DNA from: Zygotorulaspora mrakii
Taxonomy: Eukaryota > Ascomycota > Saccharomycetes > Saccharomycetales > Saccharomycetaceae
Assembly: GCF_013402915.1 (NCBI RefSeq)
Contig: NC_050720.1
Coordinates: 372,001-436,000, forward strand
Direction of reading: 5' to 3'
Length of the DNA stretch: 64,000 nt
Of the stretch, positions 19,997 to 30,549 are shown in pieces (position 1 is the stretch's first letter; each line of letters starts with the position of its first letter). The position numbers were made by a program, and so were the translations under genes. The notes beneath the pieces were generated by a model. That model was not told the DNA's origin. It ran no database searches and saw only the letters and a list, made by a program, of their open reading frames with translations.

Positions 19997-20929
19997 ATGT
20001 GCATCCTAATGGCCACTACAAGTCATCCTGATTATGATTTGATTCTCATATCGAATAGAGATGAGTTCTTCGCAAGAGAAACTGGATGTACTCGTTGGGT
20101 CGACAATGATTTTGTGCTCTGTCCAACGGATGACGCATTAGTGAATCACGACGGCTATACATGTGGTACCTGGTTTGGCATCAATAGGGATGGGAAGCTT
20201 GCGACAGTTCTCAATTTAAAATTACTCGATCAACCGGCAGTAGTAGTAGGACAGCACTCCCTAAAATCAAGAGGCATTTTACCGATTTCATATTTATCCA
20301 AGAGACAATCTTCATTCAGCAATTGGGATAATTTTGCGAAGTTCAATAATCAGTATCCGCATTTGGCAGATACAGGCTCATTCAATTTGTTCTATGGAGA
20401 TTGTATCACGGGCGACTACAGGATTATAGATTCGTTGGGCAACACTTTCGGAGTTTTGAACAGGGATACAAAAGACGACTTTATGGTACTTTCGAATGAT
20501 GTATACCAAAACGGTGAATCCCAAAATACATGGGGTAAAGTGAAGCTAGGGAAGGATGGGTTACGCGAACTGGTAAGCGCTTCAAGGAATGAAAGCGAGA
20601 GATCGTTAATTGCAAATTGCTTTGCTTTAGCCTCTCGTTGTTCCGTTGATACGAAACAAAGAAATGGTAGTGAAATTACGTACTCCATTGATACTACCAT
20701 GAACACTATCTTTACACCGCCATTGAAAGTTCCTTCATCGGACGATTTAGGGTGCTCAATGCCATATGGGGACTATTATGGAACGCGATCCCAAATAGTT
20801 TTACTCATTCGGAGAGGTCTTAATCACGTCAAATGTATCGAACGTACATTACATTCGTCAGACAGCGATTGCAATACATATGGTGCAAGTAATCCTAAGG
20901 CTACACAAGAATTTGACTTCACGTTGTAA
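19997..20929 (+). CDS. YGR127W: TANGO2/NRDE-family protein (YGR127W)
   Basis: A 310-residue protein starting MCILMATTSHPDYDLILISNRDEFFARET. The NRDE motif (SNRDEF) and the MC start are diagnostic of the TANGO2 (NRDE, DUF833) family, with GTWFGINRDGKLATVLN following. Cys2 resembles an N-terminal nucleophile, but no activity is established for the yeast protein. Human TANGO2 has been linked to haem and lipid handling. Length matches YGR127W (312 residues). It is convergent with the YPR147C ortholog, 58 bp apart. Confidence 0.92.
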   Translation: MCILMATTSHPDYDLILISNRDEFFARETGCTRWVDNDFVLCPTDDALVNHDGYTCGTWFGINRDGKLATVLNLKLLDQPAVVVGQHSLKSRGILPISYLSKRQSSFSNWDNFAKFNNQYPHLADTGSFNLFYGDCITGDYRIIDSLGNTFGVLNRDTKDDFMVLSNDVYQNGESQNTWGKVKLGKDGLRELVSASRNESERSLIANCFALASRCSVDTKQRNGSEITYSIDTTMNTIFTPPLKVPSSDDLGCSMPYGDYYGTRSQIVLLIRRGLNHVKCIERTLHSSDSDCNTYGASNPKATQEFDFTL

Positions 20930-20987
20930 CCTTCGTGTATAACAAGTAAGGTTAACATTTTCTAATTTGTGTGAGTAAATTGGTAGC

Positions 20988-21920
20988 TCAGAAATAATTA
21001 TCTACTACATATTGGGAGTGGTCAATCACAAACGAGTGCGGTATTACGCTCGAAACTTGTATAGATATATTGGGCCTGACATGCACCTCTTGGTAAAAAT
21101 GAATCAGTTGTCGTCTTGTTTCGTCAGACACCCAGTGATCAGAATTACCGAAAAGAAGCCAGATACTGATATCTTCCGTGCGACAGAGATCAAGTAGTTC
21201 CCTTTGGAATTGCCAATCACTTCTAATTATTTCCATTTCATACTGAGCCAACCCCAATGCTTGCATTACGAAACCTGAATTGTGAAGTAACAAAGACGAA
21301 GCGTCGACTGCTCTACTATCCCTTTTGCATCCCATAACGAATGATAGGAAAGGTTTAATACAAAATCTCGGCACTATCTTGTTGAACAGTAAGTCGCTCC
21401 CCCAAGCCGCAAGCTGAGGCAAATTCTTGACCCAGCGAAATAACTTTGTGAATAATACTCCCTTTTCTGAGGTGTGGATGTCTATAATTGTTGGCGTCAG
21501 CATGCCTAGCTTAATCACTCGACCTATTAAACATTTTGAAATGATGACCTTCTGAATAATGTATGCCCCAACAGAATGGCCCATTATAAGTATCGGTCTC
21601 CCAGGTGAACTGAAGTTGTTTACCACTTCAATCTTGTGTTCAATCTGTTCTTCGAGTGTGTATATTTTTGTATTTTTAGAGCCTTTTCCCAACAATGGAT
21701 TACCAGGGCTCATCCCAGCGTGAGATATGCCCAGTATCTCCCATTCAGGATTGTTCCTGTGTATCATCTTCAGCATTTCCTCATAATACTCAAGGAGACC
21801 TGGGTTACCGGGTATCCATACAAACAGCGGACTGTCCAGTTTAGCAGCATGAGCATTATGGGGTTCAATATGCAAAATGGAAGTCGGATACTGTGAATGC
21901 GGATACGTCTCTATATTCAT
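20988..21920 (-). CDS. YPR147C: Lipid-droplet-associated hydrolase family protein (YPR147C)
   Basis: A 310-residue alpha/beta hydrolase of the LDAH (DUF2305) family. VWIPGNPGLLEYYEEML near residue 35 is the family's oxyanion region. GHSVGAYI (about residue 115) is the nucleophile elbow with its Ser, and HSFVIDHSQ near the C-terminus offers the catalytic His. The S. cerevisiae protein localises to lipid droplets and has lipase/esterase activity in vitro. It comes from the YPR set and is embedded between YGR127W and UTP8 of the YGR set. Confidence 0.9.
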   Translation of the reverse strand: MNIETYPHSQYPTSILHIEPHNAHAAKLDSPLFVWIPGNPGLLEYYEEMLKMIHRNNPEWEILGISHAGMSPGNPLLGKGSKNTKIYTLEEQIEHKIEVVNNFSSPGRPILIMGHSVGAYIIQKVIISKCLIGRVIKLGMLTPTIIDIHTSEKGVLFTKLFRWVKNLPQLAAWGSDLLFNKIVPRFCIKPFLSFVMGCKRDSRAVDASSLLLHNSGFVMQALGLAQYEMEIIRSDWQFQRELLDLCRTEDISIWLLFGNSDHWVSDETRRQLIHFYQEVHVRPNISIQVSSVIPHSFVIDHSQYVVDNYF

Positions 21921-22081
21921 TTATTGGTCCTCGAACCCATATCTTCTCATTCGAGCGTATTTCTATTACTGAAGATCTCGTTCGTTTAAACAAGAGGCTT
22001 TGACAGCCAACAAAAAAAGTAAATCCAATAAGGCCTAAAACTCGAATTTATGAGAGTAACTTAGTTAAGTGATGACTATAT

Positions 22082-24076
22082 CTAGATATCTAAATATTCC
22101 ACAGAGTATCTGGGTGCAGGTTCTTTTTGAACCTTCGCAAAGCTATTGCTTGCGAAGGTTCCTACGCGGGGTGCTTGTCTATCATCGAGTAGATACCATG
22201 AGTTGGTGTTTCTTTCGGCAATAACTACCTGCTGGTCGATATATTCTGAAAGACGAGCTAACATTGACCCTTCTAAAGTTAGCAAGCCAATTGAGTCTAA
22301 AATCAGAGATAGAAGCTGAAATAGCTGACGACCATTACTTACAATTTCGGTATCTTTTGAATTGATCAGAAAATCGATGAAATTTTGAATCTCAATTTTG
22401 CTGAGCTTCTTGATTTCATCTCTAATCATATCTGTGGTATAGTCTTGTAGTATTCTTAGAGATATATCCAAAGAAAGTTCACCATTTTGAATCGAAAAAA
22501 GTTCGAACAAAAGTTCTTTCAATGGTAAATTTGGACAAGTTACGATAGCTTGTTTAAATAACCGCGGATGTTCGCTTAACCTTGATAAAAGCTTTCTTGT
22601 GCAATCTACAGGAAACAATGGATGCGTTAACAGGAAGGTTAAAGACTTCGGATATTCCTTTTGAAAATTCTCAAATATTAAATTGACGACTTTACTCAAA
22701 AATTCTTGATCACAAATATACCTATCTTCCTCGGTGTAATGTTCTCTTCTGATTTTTAATTCATTTAGAAATACATCATCAAAACTGGAGGCGCTTTTCC
22801 CACATTTAACAAGTTGTCTGTAAATGTCATCAAAGTCAAAATTGTTCCCTTGTCTGCTGCGCTCATCATCATTTAAGCTGGAAAGCTCTTCATTTGTTAA
22901 TAAAGGCTCTAACGCATACGATTTTGCAGATTGGTTAAATATTTGAAAACTTTTGCCTAAGGAATCTTTCACGGTACCTGTTCCAACATCAACGTTGATC
23001 ATTTCTAATGAGCAAGTTGAGTTTGAATCCTGTTTATTTGCTACACCAATGGCAATTGTCTTGTTATTCGAAGCATTACTACCTATCTGAGAATTTATTA
23101 CAGCAGATTTTAAAATTTGAAAGCTTTTTACATGCGTTAACTCTCTTTGGAACAGAATTGAATTATGCATCAAGTCAAGCAGATAAATTATATTATCTAG
23201 AGTCAAAAGAATTCTATTGGGCGACACGGGATTCATGGATATAACTTGGGATTCTGAAACCATTGGAATCTGGACTTTTTGTAATAATTGGCAGTGCGGT
23301 AGAGAATATGTAAGCATCTGATCACCAATCAATCTATAAAGTCTACCGGATTGATAGCAAATTTTTGATTTAATCAGTTCGAAATCTTCCAAGATTATGG
23401 AGCTTAGTTCCATTATAGGCACAGATGTCAATTCTTGAGTGTATAGCTCGAATAGTTTGAAGCAAACCTTGCTCTCCTCTAGGGAACACATGACAAACAT
23501 GAATGTTTTTTCTTTTTCTTTGAAATGATTCACTACAGTAACGTTGCCATATAGTACATCCATCGAGTGAAGTAATTTCAAATCGTAATCATAAGTCAGA
23601 ATCAAACCGCATTTCAAGACAGCGACAATAGTCTCGTTCTGAATTTTCAGATTGACAACTTCGTCCTTTAACCTAAGCTTCTTGGAGCCATTGAGCTCTC
23701 CACTGGAATTTAAAATACTTTCAGAATCTGCATCATTAATTACCACATTTAAAGTGTAGTTCTTACCAGCTTTCAAAGCATAGCACCATATCTCCTGCAG
23801 TTTTCTTTTATCTTGCTCTAAATTCTCCTCTAACTGAGCAATGTCACAAGCAGTTACGACATTAGTAGATGGTATCGGAATACTGAAAACAAGTTTTGGT
23901 GTTGGGTTTAAAATGTATTGTGAGATAGCGGACTCAGAAATACCAATAGTAATCTTATTTGACGCTGGAAACAGGTCATCTGCTACCTGAATGTGGTTAG
24001 TTTGCACGGAGGTATCGGTAAGGGAAGTAAGCCTGGGTAATATGGCCAATCTAAATGGCTGTGAGATAGAAGGCAT
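22082..24076 (-). CDS. UTP8: tUTP (UtpA) complex subunit Utp8
   Basis: A 664-residue protein (S. cerevisiae 713). The first ATG is at 24076 (MPSISQPFRLAILPRLTSL); the upstream in-frame codons lack ATG. Conserved N-terminal blocks include QVADDLFP, ITIGISESAISQYI and NPTPKLVFSIPIPSTN. The rest looks like a beta-propeller then a helical C-terminal domain. Utp8 is in the UtpA complex that binds nascent pre-rRNA and is also linked to nuclear tRNA export. It is divergent from SYF2 by 253 bp; a PAC-like GAGATGAGC and an RRPE-like A/T run (24141-24162) lie in that gap. Confidence 0.94.
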   Translation of the reverse strand: MPSISQPFRLAILPRLTSLTDTSVQTNHIQVADDLFPASNKITIGISESAISQYILNPTPKLVFSIPIPSTNVVTACDIAQLEENLEQDKRKLQEIWCYALKAGKNYTLNVVINDADSESILNSSGELNGSKKLRLKDEVVNLKIQNETIVAVLKCGLILTYDYDLKLLHSMDVLYGNVTVVNHFKEKEKTFMFVMCSLEESKVCFKLFELYTQELTSVPIMELSSIILEDFELIKSKICYQSGRLYRLIGDQMLTYSLPHCQLLQKVQIPMVSESQVISMNPVSPNRILLTLDNIIYLLDLMHNSILFQRELTHVKSFQILKSAVINSQIGSNASNNKTIAIGVANKQDSNSTCSLEMINVDVGTGTVKDSLGKSFQIFNQSAKSYALEPLLTNEELSSLNDDERSRQGNNFDFDDIYRQLVKCGKSASSFDDVFLNELKIRREHYTEEDRYICDQEFLSKVVNLIFENFQKEYPKSLTFLLTHPLFPVDCTRKLLSRLSEHPRLFKQAIVTCPNLPLKELLFELFSIQNGELSLDISLRILQDYTTDMIRDEIKKLSKIEIQNFIDFLINSKDTEIVSNGRQLFQLLSLILDSIGLLTLEGSMLARLSEYIDQQVVIAERNTNSWYLLDDRQAPRVGTFASNSFAKVQKEPAPRYSVEYLDI

Positions 24077-24329
24077 TGGTCTGGCGATAGGTCTCACAGT
24101 ACTTACCGTGTAAATGGTTTATCCTAGTATTTCATTTGATGCTCATCTCAAATTTTTTTTCAATATCACATCTTTCTTCCGTTTTAAGTGACCCCTTTAT
24201 AACAAGAACTTTGGTTCACAATACTAAAATCATCCACGCCGTACTTAACTCTATTATAGCAAGATCAAGCACTTCTCGCAAAGTTTAGACATTAGGAAGC
24301 TCGATGCTCCAGGGGAGTTTGATATCGCT

Positions 24330-24935
24330 ATGGATCTTGCAGAGTATCGTGCAAGGCTCCGAGAGCTTAAAAAAATGAGCACTCAGGTAACCATGAAGAA
24401 TCTGAAGATGGTAGATGAAGAGGCGAAACAATTAGCAATGAAAGGCAAGCCGAAAGTCTATAAAATGGATGAGGAGGATCCGGCTGAGGGAGTTAAGGAA
24501 AAAGAACAGAAAAATCATAGAGAGAAGCTCATGAATTATAATATGAAGGAGTATGAAGAATGGGAGTTGGGACAGCAACGGCGCAATGCAAGAGGGGAGC
24601 ATGGTGGCAACGCTGACCTGCAAGAGATAGCAAAATATTCATATGACAAACAATTGAAGCAGAATCAATGTATCACTCCTGTCTCTACTAGTAGTAAGCG
24701 CACACACAAAATACATAAAGATTATGCGACTGGTAAAGTTAGACTTCCCGATAATAAAAATTTGGTGAATCAATTAGCTAAGGACTCCAAACACTTGGCG
24801 ACGAAACGTTATACTGCCAGGAGCAAGGAAATTGAGCGTAACGCTATTCGAAACACTCCTGGCGGGTATATAAATGTTAAAAATAAACAATTCAACGAAA
24901 AGCTCGATAGACAGTTGAAAAAGAGGGACACCTGA
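24330..24935 (+). CDS. SYF2: Pre-mRNA splicing factor Syf2
   Basis: A 201-residue, very basic, helical protein (S. cerevisiae 215). The N-terminus is YRARLRELKKM, and the conserved SYF2 region includes AKYSYDKQLKQ, KVRLPDNKNLVNQLAKD and PGGYINVKNKQFNEKLDRQL. Syf2 belongs to the Prp19-associated complex of the spliceosome. Its stop codon is 9 bp from that of the convergent YPR148C ortholog, so the two 3' UTRs must overlap. Confidence 0.93.
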   Translation: MDLAEYRARLRELKKMSTQVTMKNLKMVDEEAKQLAMKGKPKVYKMDEEDPAEGVKEKEQKNHREKLMNYNMKEYEEWELGQQRRNARGEHGGNADLQEIAKYSYDKQLKQNQCITPVSTSSKRTHKIHKDYATGKVRLPDNKNLVNQLAKDSKHLATKRYTARSKEIERNAIRNTPGGYINVKNKQFNEKLDRQLKKRDT

Positions 24936-24944
24936 TAATTTATC

Positions 24945-26171
24945 TTATTCATCCTCTAGTTCCGTTAAAGATTTCAAGCTGTTTTCAAGTTCAACAACAC
25001 ACTGCCTGTAATAAACAAGTTGAAAGTTTTGGAATAGTTTTAACAGGCTTAGCAGTTCAGAGCAATCAGTTATTTCACCCATTACTTCAACGGCCGCCGT
25101 CGTATTGGACACAAACTCGTCCTCCAGTTGTTCCAATAACTTGTCATCCTCGGAGAGTGCCTCTGTTTCCTGTTCTCCCCCCGCTTTTTTGTTGTCTTTA
25201 ACTTCGGTCTTTACTTCATCTTTCAATTCAGCTTCAACTTTGGATGCACTCACATTTGTATCCTCTATCGCCTCTTTTTTGGCTTCACCGTTTTGGGATA
25301 TTTCACTCCCTTCTGTTTCGCCATTGGAATTGATTTTCTTATCAAAATTGGATAATGCATTGGATTTTTCCTCAAGTTTCTTTCTCTTTAGTTTAATCTC
25401 ATACAAAACAGTGTCAAATTTTAATCTCGAATCTTCAACCTTCTTGCGCAATTCATGTACTTTTTTAAAATCTTCATTTATGAGCTTTTCTAATTTAGTA
25501 TTAAATTCTTTGGCAATTGAAGTATCCATTTCATGTTTATTTTCATCAATATTCTTATAGCATACTGAGAATGTTTCAAGCATTTTCTTCACATCTTCTG
25601 CATCGGCAAAATCCTCGTCAAAGTCTGCTTCGACATCATTCTTTGCTGCCTGTTCGCCTGAGTGATCGACTTGTGCCGAGTTGAGAAAGACAGTGGAAGA
25701 ATCATGCGCAGCCTTCGATAACGCTTGAGCAAATGATCTTGGCATAAATGGTTCAGACTTCTCATTTTCATTGATACTGCCCTTCTCGGGTTTTTTGGAC
25801 GACGTTCCAAACCAGCCTTCTTTCCCAAAGGACCACCAATCGGATATGGATTCTGTTAAATTTGGTGGGTAGTCGTAACCCTCCAATTCAAAAGTTTTCG
25901 TCACAGTTAGCACTCTCCTGCAACTTTTTTCCAAGGCATCCGTTTTCTTTTCCAACGACTCGTACTGCGGTGGTAATTTGCTGATTTCATCTACAGTACC
26001 TAGTAACTCTTGAAGGTACCTAGTACGTGTCTTTATTGATAAATTCGCATGCGGATCACGTAAGTTGACATTAGAGATGGCCTGGGATAAAGTATCCTGG
26101 GTTTTATGAGCGGCACTAGCAATTGAGTTGGTAATCTTATTTAAGGAAAAGTCTGAAAAGTAGTCAGTCAT
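24945..26171 (-). CDS. YPR148C: YPR148C ortholog, BAR-like coiled-coil protein
   Basis: A 408-residue protein (S. cerevisiae 435). The first ATG is at 26171 (MTDYFSDFSLNKITNSIAS). The N-terminus has YPR148C hallmarks: AAHKTQDTLSQA, LPPQYESLEKK, FELEGYDYPPNLTESISDWW. An acidic stretch (DVEADFDEDFADAED) and long helices follow (about residues 215-290 and 350-400), separated by a Glu/Lys-rich linker. The fold resembles BAR-domain proteins of the Gvp36 type; function is unknown. Confidence 0.9.
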   Translation of the reverse strand: MTDYFSDFSLNKITNSIASAAHKTQDTLSQAISNVNLRDPHANLSIKTRTRYLQELLGTVDEISKLPPQYESLEKKTDALEKSCRRVLTVTKTFELEGYDYPPNLTESISDWWSFGKEGWFGTSSKKPEKGSINENEKSEPFMPRSFAQALSKAAHDSSTVFLNSAQVDHSGEQAAKNDVEADFDEDFADAEDVKKMLETFSVCYKNIDENKHEMDTSIAKEFNTKLEKLINEDFKKVHELRKKVEDSRLKFDTVLYEIKLKRKKLEEKSNALSNFDKKINSNGETEGSEISQNGEAKKEAIEDTNVSASKVEAELKDEVKTEVKDNKKAGGEQETEALSEDDKLLEQLEDEFVSNTTAAVEVMGEITDCSELLSLLKLFQNFQLVYYRQCVVELENSLKSLTELEDE

Positions 26172-26439
26172 TATTGTTATTGCCAATGTCTAAATTTATT
26201 AATCTTCTCGAGATATGTCTCAAGTGTGTCTTAGTTTAAGTCAAGCTTCTCGTGAATTTCTCCTTTGAAGTTCGCCTCTACGTGTCCCCCCTGATTGCAG
26301 GCCATTAAAAGAAATTAGAAAAAATAATTAAGAATACAAATTTTAATTAGGAACTTATAGTTGTTGGAGAAAGCATCCAGTTTTGGACAAACATTTGATT
26401 TGAAAGATTTGAAATAAATCAGTAGGAAGTTCTGTTATC

Positions 26440-28674
26440 CTAAGTGGACGTCTTAGAATCAGTAGTCGATACAGGCTCTTCAACAGGCTCTTTAGTTTTT
26501 TCTACAGCTTGCTCTTTACTTGGCTCTTTACTTGTATCTGAAGTCGTTTCTTTGGCTGTTTCTATTTTCTCTGGCGCTTTAGCTGATTCCTTAGCAAACT
26601 CTACAGCCGATATTTTTGCTGGTTCTTCAGCTGATTCCTTAGTGGACTCTACAGCCGATTCCTTAGTTGAGTCAACCGCTAATTTTTGAGCCTGTTTCTT
26701 TAGCTCCTCCACTTCTTTTTCCTTCTCTAAGGTTTTTGCTTTCTCTTGGTCTTGCAGTTCATTGTGCCTCGTTTCCTGCTCTAGCAATTTTGCTTCTAAT
26801 TCTTCATAGCTTACTTTTAATTTCTGGAGCTCTTCCTCGTGCTGTAGTTTTTGCTCTTCGGCTACTTTTTCGAGTTCTAAACGTTGCTTATTCAATAAAT
26901 CTTCTTCTTTGCGCTTTCTTTCTTCTGCTTCTAGCATCAGTTTTTCCTCGTGAGCACGACGTTCCTCTTCAACCCTTTTGGTGATTGCACTTAATTCGAT
27001 TCTTTCGTTTGCACCTTCCTGTTTGATCAACGCCATTTTACTTAACAGATCGTTAATTTGATTGTCAATTTCGTTTATTTGAGGAAGATATGCTTTGTTT
27101 TTAACGTCTTCTAAAACTTTTTTATTTTCTTCATGTTGTACATTATTGTTTTCGGTCTCTAAAATCAATTGGTTTTTGGTTTCCTTTAATTTATCAATTT
27201 CAGATTGTGTCTTTTTCGATTGTTCGGTAATAGCAAGAACCTTTGAAACTTTTGCATCGATGTGAGCTGATAAATCTGCTAGGCGATTTGTCCATCCAAT
27301 ATATTCCGCTTGAACTCCGCTTTTAGATTCATTTAGATCATCAATCTCCTTTTGCAGCTCTTCTGATTTGATTAGAACTGTGTCCTTCTGCAGTGACTTT
27401 TGATTTCTCAAAGTGTCCGTTTCTTTAAAAATTTTGTGTTTTTTGTTGACGTGAACTTGAGTGCTATCTAGCATCTTTCTGGTTAATTCAGCTTCAAAGA
27501 TATCGAGTGTCTTCGAGGTTTCTTTTTTTAATTGATCCATCTGAGAATGTATTTCATCAATTTCAAGTTGAACAGCCTTCAGTTTATTAGAGTAATCCAG
27601 CTTTTTATTGTAGTATTTTTCTTCTTCAATTTTATTGAAATCAGTCAACCATTGATAATGAACTTTGCTTTCATATTGAATCTTATCATAAACGGCCTTG
27701 TTCAAATGACCCTCTTGAGCAGTGATGACGATTTCTTCTGGATTTTCCGGAGTTGCAACGGGATATTCTCCTTTAGATTTCGATGACGACCTGAACCAAG
27801 GGATTTTGAAGGCCTTCTCCGTCTCTTCTGGAATTGGAACTCTTGGGGCCAAATGTGGGTCAATAGGTGGTGATAAAACGTCAGAAGTGTGATCCTCTTC
27901 AGGGACCTCGGATTTGTCCTCTACAACACTTTCTGGTGCAGCGACCTCAGCAGCGGTTTCTTCACCTCCAGGCTTCTCCTCTTCCGTCGTTTCAGGTGCC
28001 ACGGCTTCCTCATCCTCAACCTCGTCTCCTTCAGTGGTCTCAGGTGCAGCAGCCTCCCCGACAGCTAAGCTGGCTTCAGGCTTGTCTTCTGCAGTAGTTT
28101 CTGGTGCAACTGCCTCTTCAACTGCTTCGTCGACCTCGGCGTGCCCAACATCAACGGCAGCAGCGTCATGCTTCGCCTCCACAAGTGGCGCCACTTCCAC
28201 CGCATCTTTGCCCTCATCTTCACTCTTTGCATTAGCTGACTCCTTCTCAGCATCTTCATCCTCGGCTTCATCCCCATCCCTACTCAGGGCCGTCTCATCA
28301 CTCTCCAACTTCTCCTCGTTAGGTCTCAAATCAGTCAAAACCTGCGAGTCCCTCAAATACTTCAAATGCGCCTCCTTGGCTCTCAATTTTTCCAAAAGCA
28401 GCGCCTGTCTTTTTTCGTTGTTCGACAGATACACGGGAAACGCGATATCCTTGGCCCTCTGTTGCTGGTCCCCCAGCGTCTTGTACCCCATATCACTCGG
28501 GTTCACCATAGTGTACCCAGAAGTCGCACTCGTTGTCGGATATCTCGCCAATCTTCTCCGCTGCGCAATCTGCACCGCCGTAGCATCTCTGAATGGCGAC
28601 ACGTATTCCAATTCCTCCTCCAAGCTCTCACTGGCGCCATCATTTCCATTACTCGCACGGGCAACGGTAGTCAT
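26440..28674 (-). CDS. YGR130C: Eisosome component, YGR130C ortholog
   Basis: A 744-residue protein (S. cerevisiae 816). The N-terminal region is conserved (YVSPFRDATAVQIAQRRRLARYPTTS split over residues 24-50). An acidic linker follows (residues about 120-270) with at least three VAPETTEE-type repeats, and a long coiled coil runs from about residue 320 to 660. The C-terminal tail repeats KESAVEST/KESAEEPA-like units. The S. cerevisiae protein localises to eisosomes under the plasma membrane. It is divergent from NCE102, another eisosome-associated gene, across a 1-kb promoter. The repeat regions are the parts most likely to vary between strains. Confidence 0.92.
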   Translation of the reverse strand: MTTVARASNGNDGASESLEEELEYVSPFRDATAVQIAQRRRLARYPTTSATSGYTMVNPSDMGYKTLGDQQQRAKDIAFPVYLSNNEKRQALLLEKLRAKEAHLKYLRDSQVLTDLRPNEEKLESDETALSRDGDEAEDEDAEKESANAKSEDEGKDAVEVAPLVEAKHDAAAVDVGHAEVDEAVEEAVAPETTAEDKPEASLAVGEAAAPETTEGDEVEDEEAVAPETTEEEKPGGEETAAEVAAPESVVEDKSEVPEEDHTSDVLSPPIDPHLAPRVPIPEETEKAFKIPWFRSSSKSKGEYPVATPENPEEIVITAQEGHLNKAVYDKIQYESKVHYQWLTDFNKIEEEKYYNKKLDYSNKLKAVQLEIDEIHSQMDQLKKETSKTLDIFEAELTRKMLDSTQVHVNKKHKIFKETDTLRNQKSLQKDTVLIKSEELQKEIDDLNESKSGVQAEYIGWTNRLADLSAHIDAKVSKVLAITEQSKKTQSEIDKLKETKNQLILETENNNVQHEENKKVLEDVKNKAYLPQINEIDNQINDLLSKMALIKQEGANERIELSAITKRVEEERRAHEEKLMLEAEERKRKEEDLLNKQRLELEKVAEEQKLQHEEELQKLKVSYEELEAKLLEQETRHNELQDQEKAKTLEKEKEVEELKKQAQKLAVDSTKESAVESTKESAEEPAKISAVEFAKESAKAPEKIETAKETTSDTSKEPSKEQAVEKTKEPVEEPVSTTDSKTST

Positions 28675-29695
28675 GCTAAGCTAAACTAACCTCCTATAAC
28701 ACAGCTCCTTCACGGTCACACGACGAGGATTTCAAACCACTATCCGATGATTTATAAACCGAACTCCCTTGCTTGAAGCTCTGCTGATCCTCCTTTTCGT
28801 TCCATTCCCTCTCCCCAGGGGGCCGTTGCTTTCTTATACCGCCATTTATCTTATTTCGACAGCCGGGTACCCTCCTCTCCGAATTCTAATCTCCCAATGG
28901 GGAGAGGGGACACACATCCCCACTACCCGGCCTCTCTACCCCTCCCACCCCTCTGGACCCCTCTGCCTCCCTAAACTGCGCAACGCTGTCCCGAACGGGT
29001 GAAACGTAAACATATCGTGCAACATGATCTGTGCTCCGTGTACCGAAAGTGGTATCTTTTCCTTCTAGAAGCCCGTACACAAGCACATCCATCACTTTTG
29101 TTGCCGAGAAAATAACCGTAACACCAGTAGCAAAATGGACAGTCCGGTAAAAAGCAGCCTCCTGTCTGCCTGGTCGACAGCGCAATCACTTCGCACCCAT
29201 CCTATTGTCTCCCACACAAGGTCCTCCTCGTGCTCGTTCCTTTCTCTTCTCTACCGTTCCTTTCCTCTGCCTTCCTTCTTCACCTAGAACCCTCCTGCTA
29301 GCTGCTCGGCTCGCTCTCCCGCACCCGTGGCAGAGATGGGCTGCCTGCCCTGTGCTCGGGCCGTCTTCTTTCTGTCAGAGCACCGTAAAAAGCCGAAATC
29401 GCCCTCATCTTTCTTGAGCTTCTCTGCACTTGTTGTGTTTGTTTGTTTTTGCTACTAGGTAATATATCCCTTTTCGGAAATACGGAATTGCTTTATGCCG
29501 CTAATGATGATTGTTCATCATGAACTGTCATTTATTCTTTTATAAAAAGGGATGTGTATTTTACAACATGACAAATGCACTTGGGTAGTTGTTTCTTATA
29601 TAATCTTTTATATTTTTCGGTTGTTTTCTAGCTGCTGATTACTTTCACCGCTGTATACACACACACATTATAACTGAATATACAAAGTAACAAAA
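28675..29695. promoter_or_regulatory. 1-kb divergent promoter of YGR130C and NCE102 with STRE cluster
   Basis: Five stress-response elements (CCCCT or AGGGG) lie within 150 bp: 28817-28821, 28905-28909, 28939-28943, 28948-28952 and 28958-28962. The segment is pyrimidine-rich on the plus strand (28780-28980 and 29200-29310). No coding sequence, RNA gene or LTR is evident. Msn2/Msn4 control of both eisosome genes is an inference from the motifs. Confidence 0.6.
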
Positions 29696-30223
29696 ATGTT
29701 AGCTTTAGTCGATAATATTTTAAGAGCAATTAACTTCTGCTTCCTGGTCATTCTACTGGGTTTGGTTGGTTCGCTGTTGGCGACACAATCGTCGCATAGC
29801 TCGAGGGTCAACTTCTGTATGTTTGCCGCTGCGTTTGCCATGGTGACAGACTCGTTCTACGGTCTGCTGGCCAACTTTTTGGAGCCATTAGCTTGGCCTA
29901 TCATTCTATTTGTGCTCGACTTTTTGAACTTCGCGTTCACTTTTACCGCGGGTACTGTTCTGGCAGTCGCCACGAGAACTCACTCGTGCACCAACACAGA
30001 CTACTTGGACTCCAACAATATCACTCAAGGCTCTACCCAGAGATGTCGTGAGTCTCAAGCAGTCACCGCGTTCTTCTACTTCTCTTTCTTCATCTTCTTG
30101 GCCAAGATGATTTTGTCCGGTTTGTCATTATTGAGCAATGGGCCATTCAGTGCTGCTGGTGGTTTCTCAGCAAGAAGAAGAAAAACAGCTCAAGTCGGTG
30201 TACCAACGATCTCTCAAGTCTAA
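29696..30223 (+). CDS. NCE102: Eisosome/MCC tetraspan protein Nce102 (Nce102/Fhn1 ortholog)
   Basis: A 175-residue MARVEL-domain membrane protein (S. cerevisiae 173). Four membrane segments fall at about residues 8-27, 39-58, 66-90 and 115-140. Near-identical family blocks include SSRVNFCMFA, EPLAWPIILFVLDFLNF and FTFTAGTVLAVATR. The C-terminus is RRRKTAQVGVPTISQV, as in Nce102. The protein senses membrane lipid state and organises eisosomes in the furrow-like MCC domains. S. cerevisiae keeps two copies (YPR149W, YGR131W); here there is one. Codon use is strongly biased, suggesting high expression. Confidence 0.96.
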   Translation: MLALVDNILRAINFCFLVILLGLVGSLLATQSSHSSRVNFCMFAAAFAMVTDSFYGLLANFLEPLAWPIILFVLDFLNFAFTFTAGTVLAVATRTHSCTNTDYLDSNNITQGSTQRCRESQAVTAFFYFSFFIFLAKMILSGLSLLSNGPFSAAGGFSARRRKTAQVGVPTISQV

Positions 30224-30549
30224 ATGTACTACTATTCAAAGGCACAAAAGCGCTCGCACATATTATCTTTTATTACTACCCAACGCACCTGCTCCCTTCG
30301 CCTGAAACTTTCTTTTTCACTCGGAGAATGATTTTTTATTTTTGTTTTTTTGCGGAAAATAAAAGGAAAATTGTAAAAAAAAAAAATGAAAAAGCTATCC
30401 ATTTCTTCTACCTCTTTCAGTCAGTATTCTTCCATTTTTAAAGTTCTTTTATTATTACTAATTTTTTAATAATTATTTCTATATACAAGTCTAAAAAAAA
30501 AAAAAGCGATCAATGTAATCTTGACTAATATGGCTTAATTTCGCAGTTT

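Noticed and set aside
25105..25560. Long Ser-rich antisense ORFs in the YPR148C and YGR130C genes (also 27914-28684)
   Set aside because: They mirror Glu/Lys/Ala-rich coiled-coil codons on the other strand; no start context or family match.
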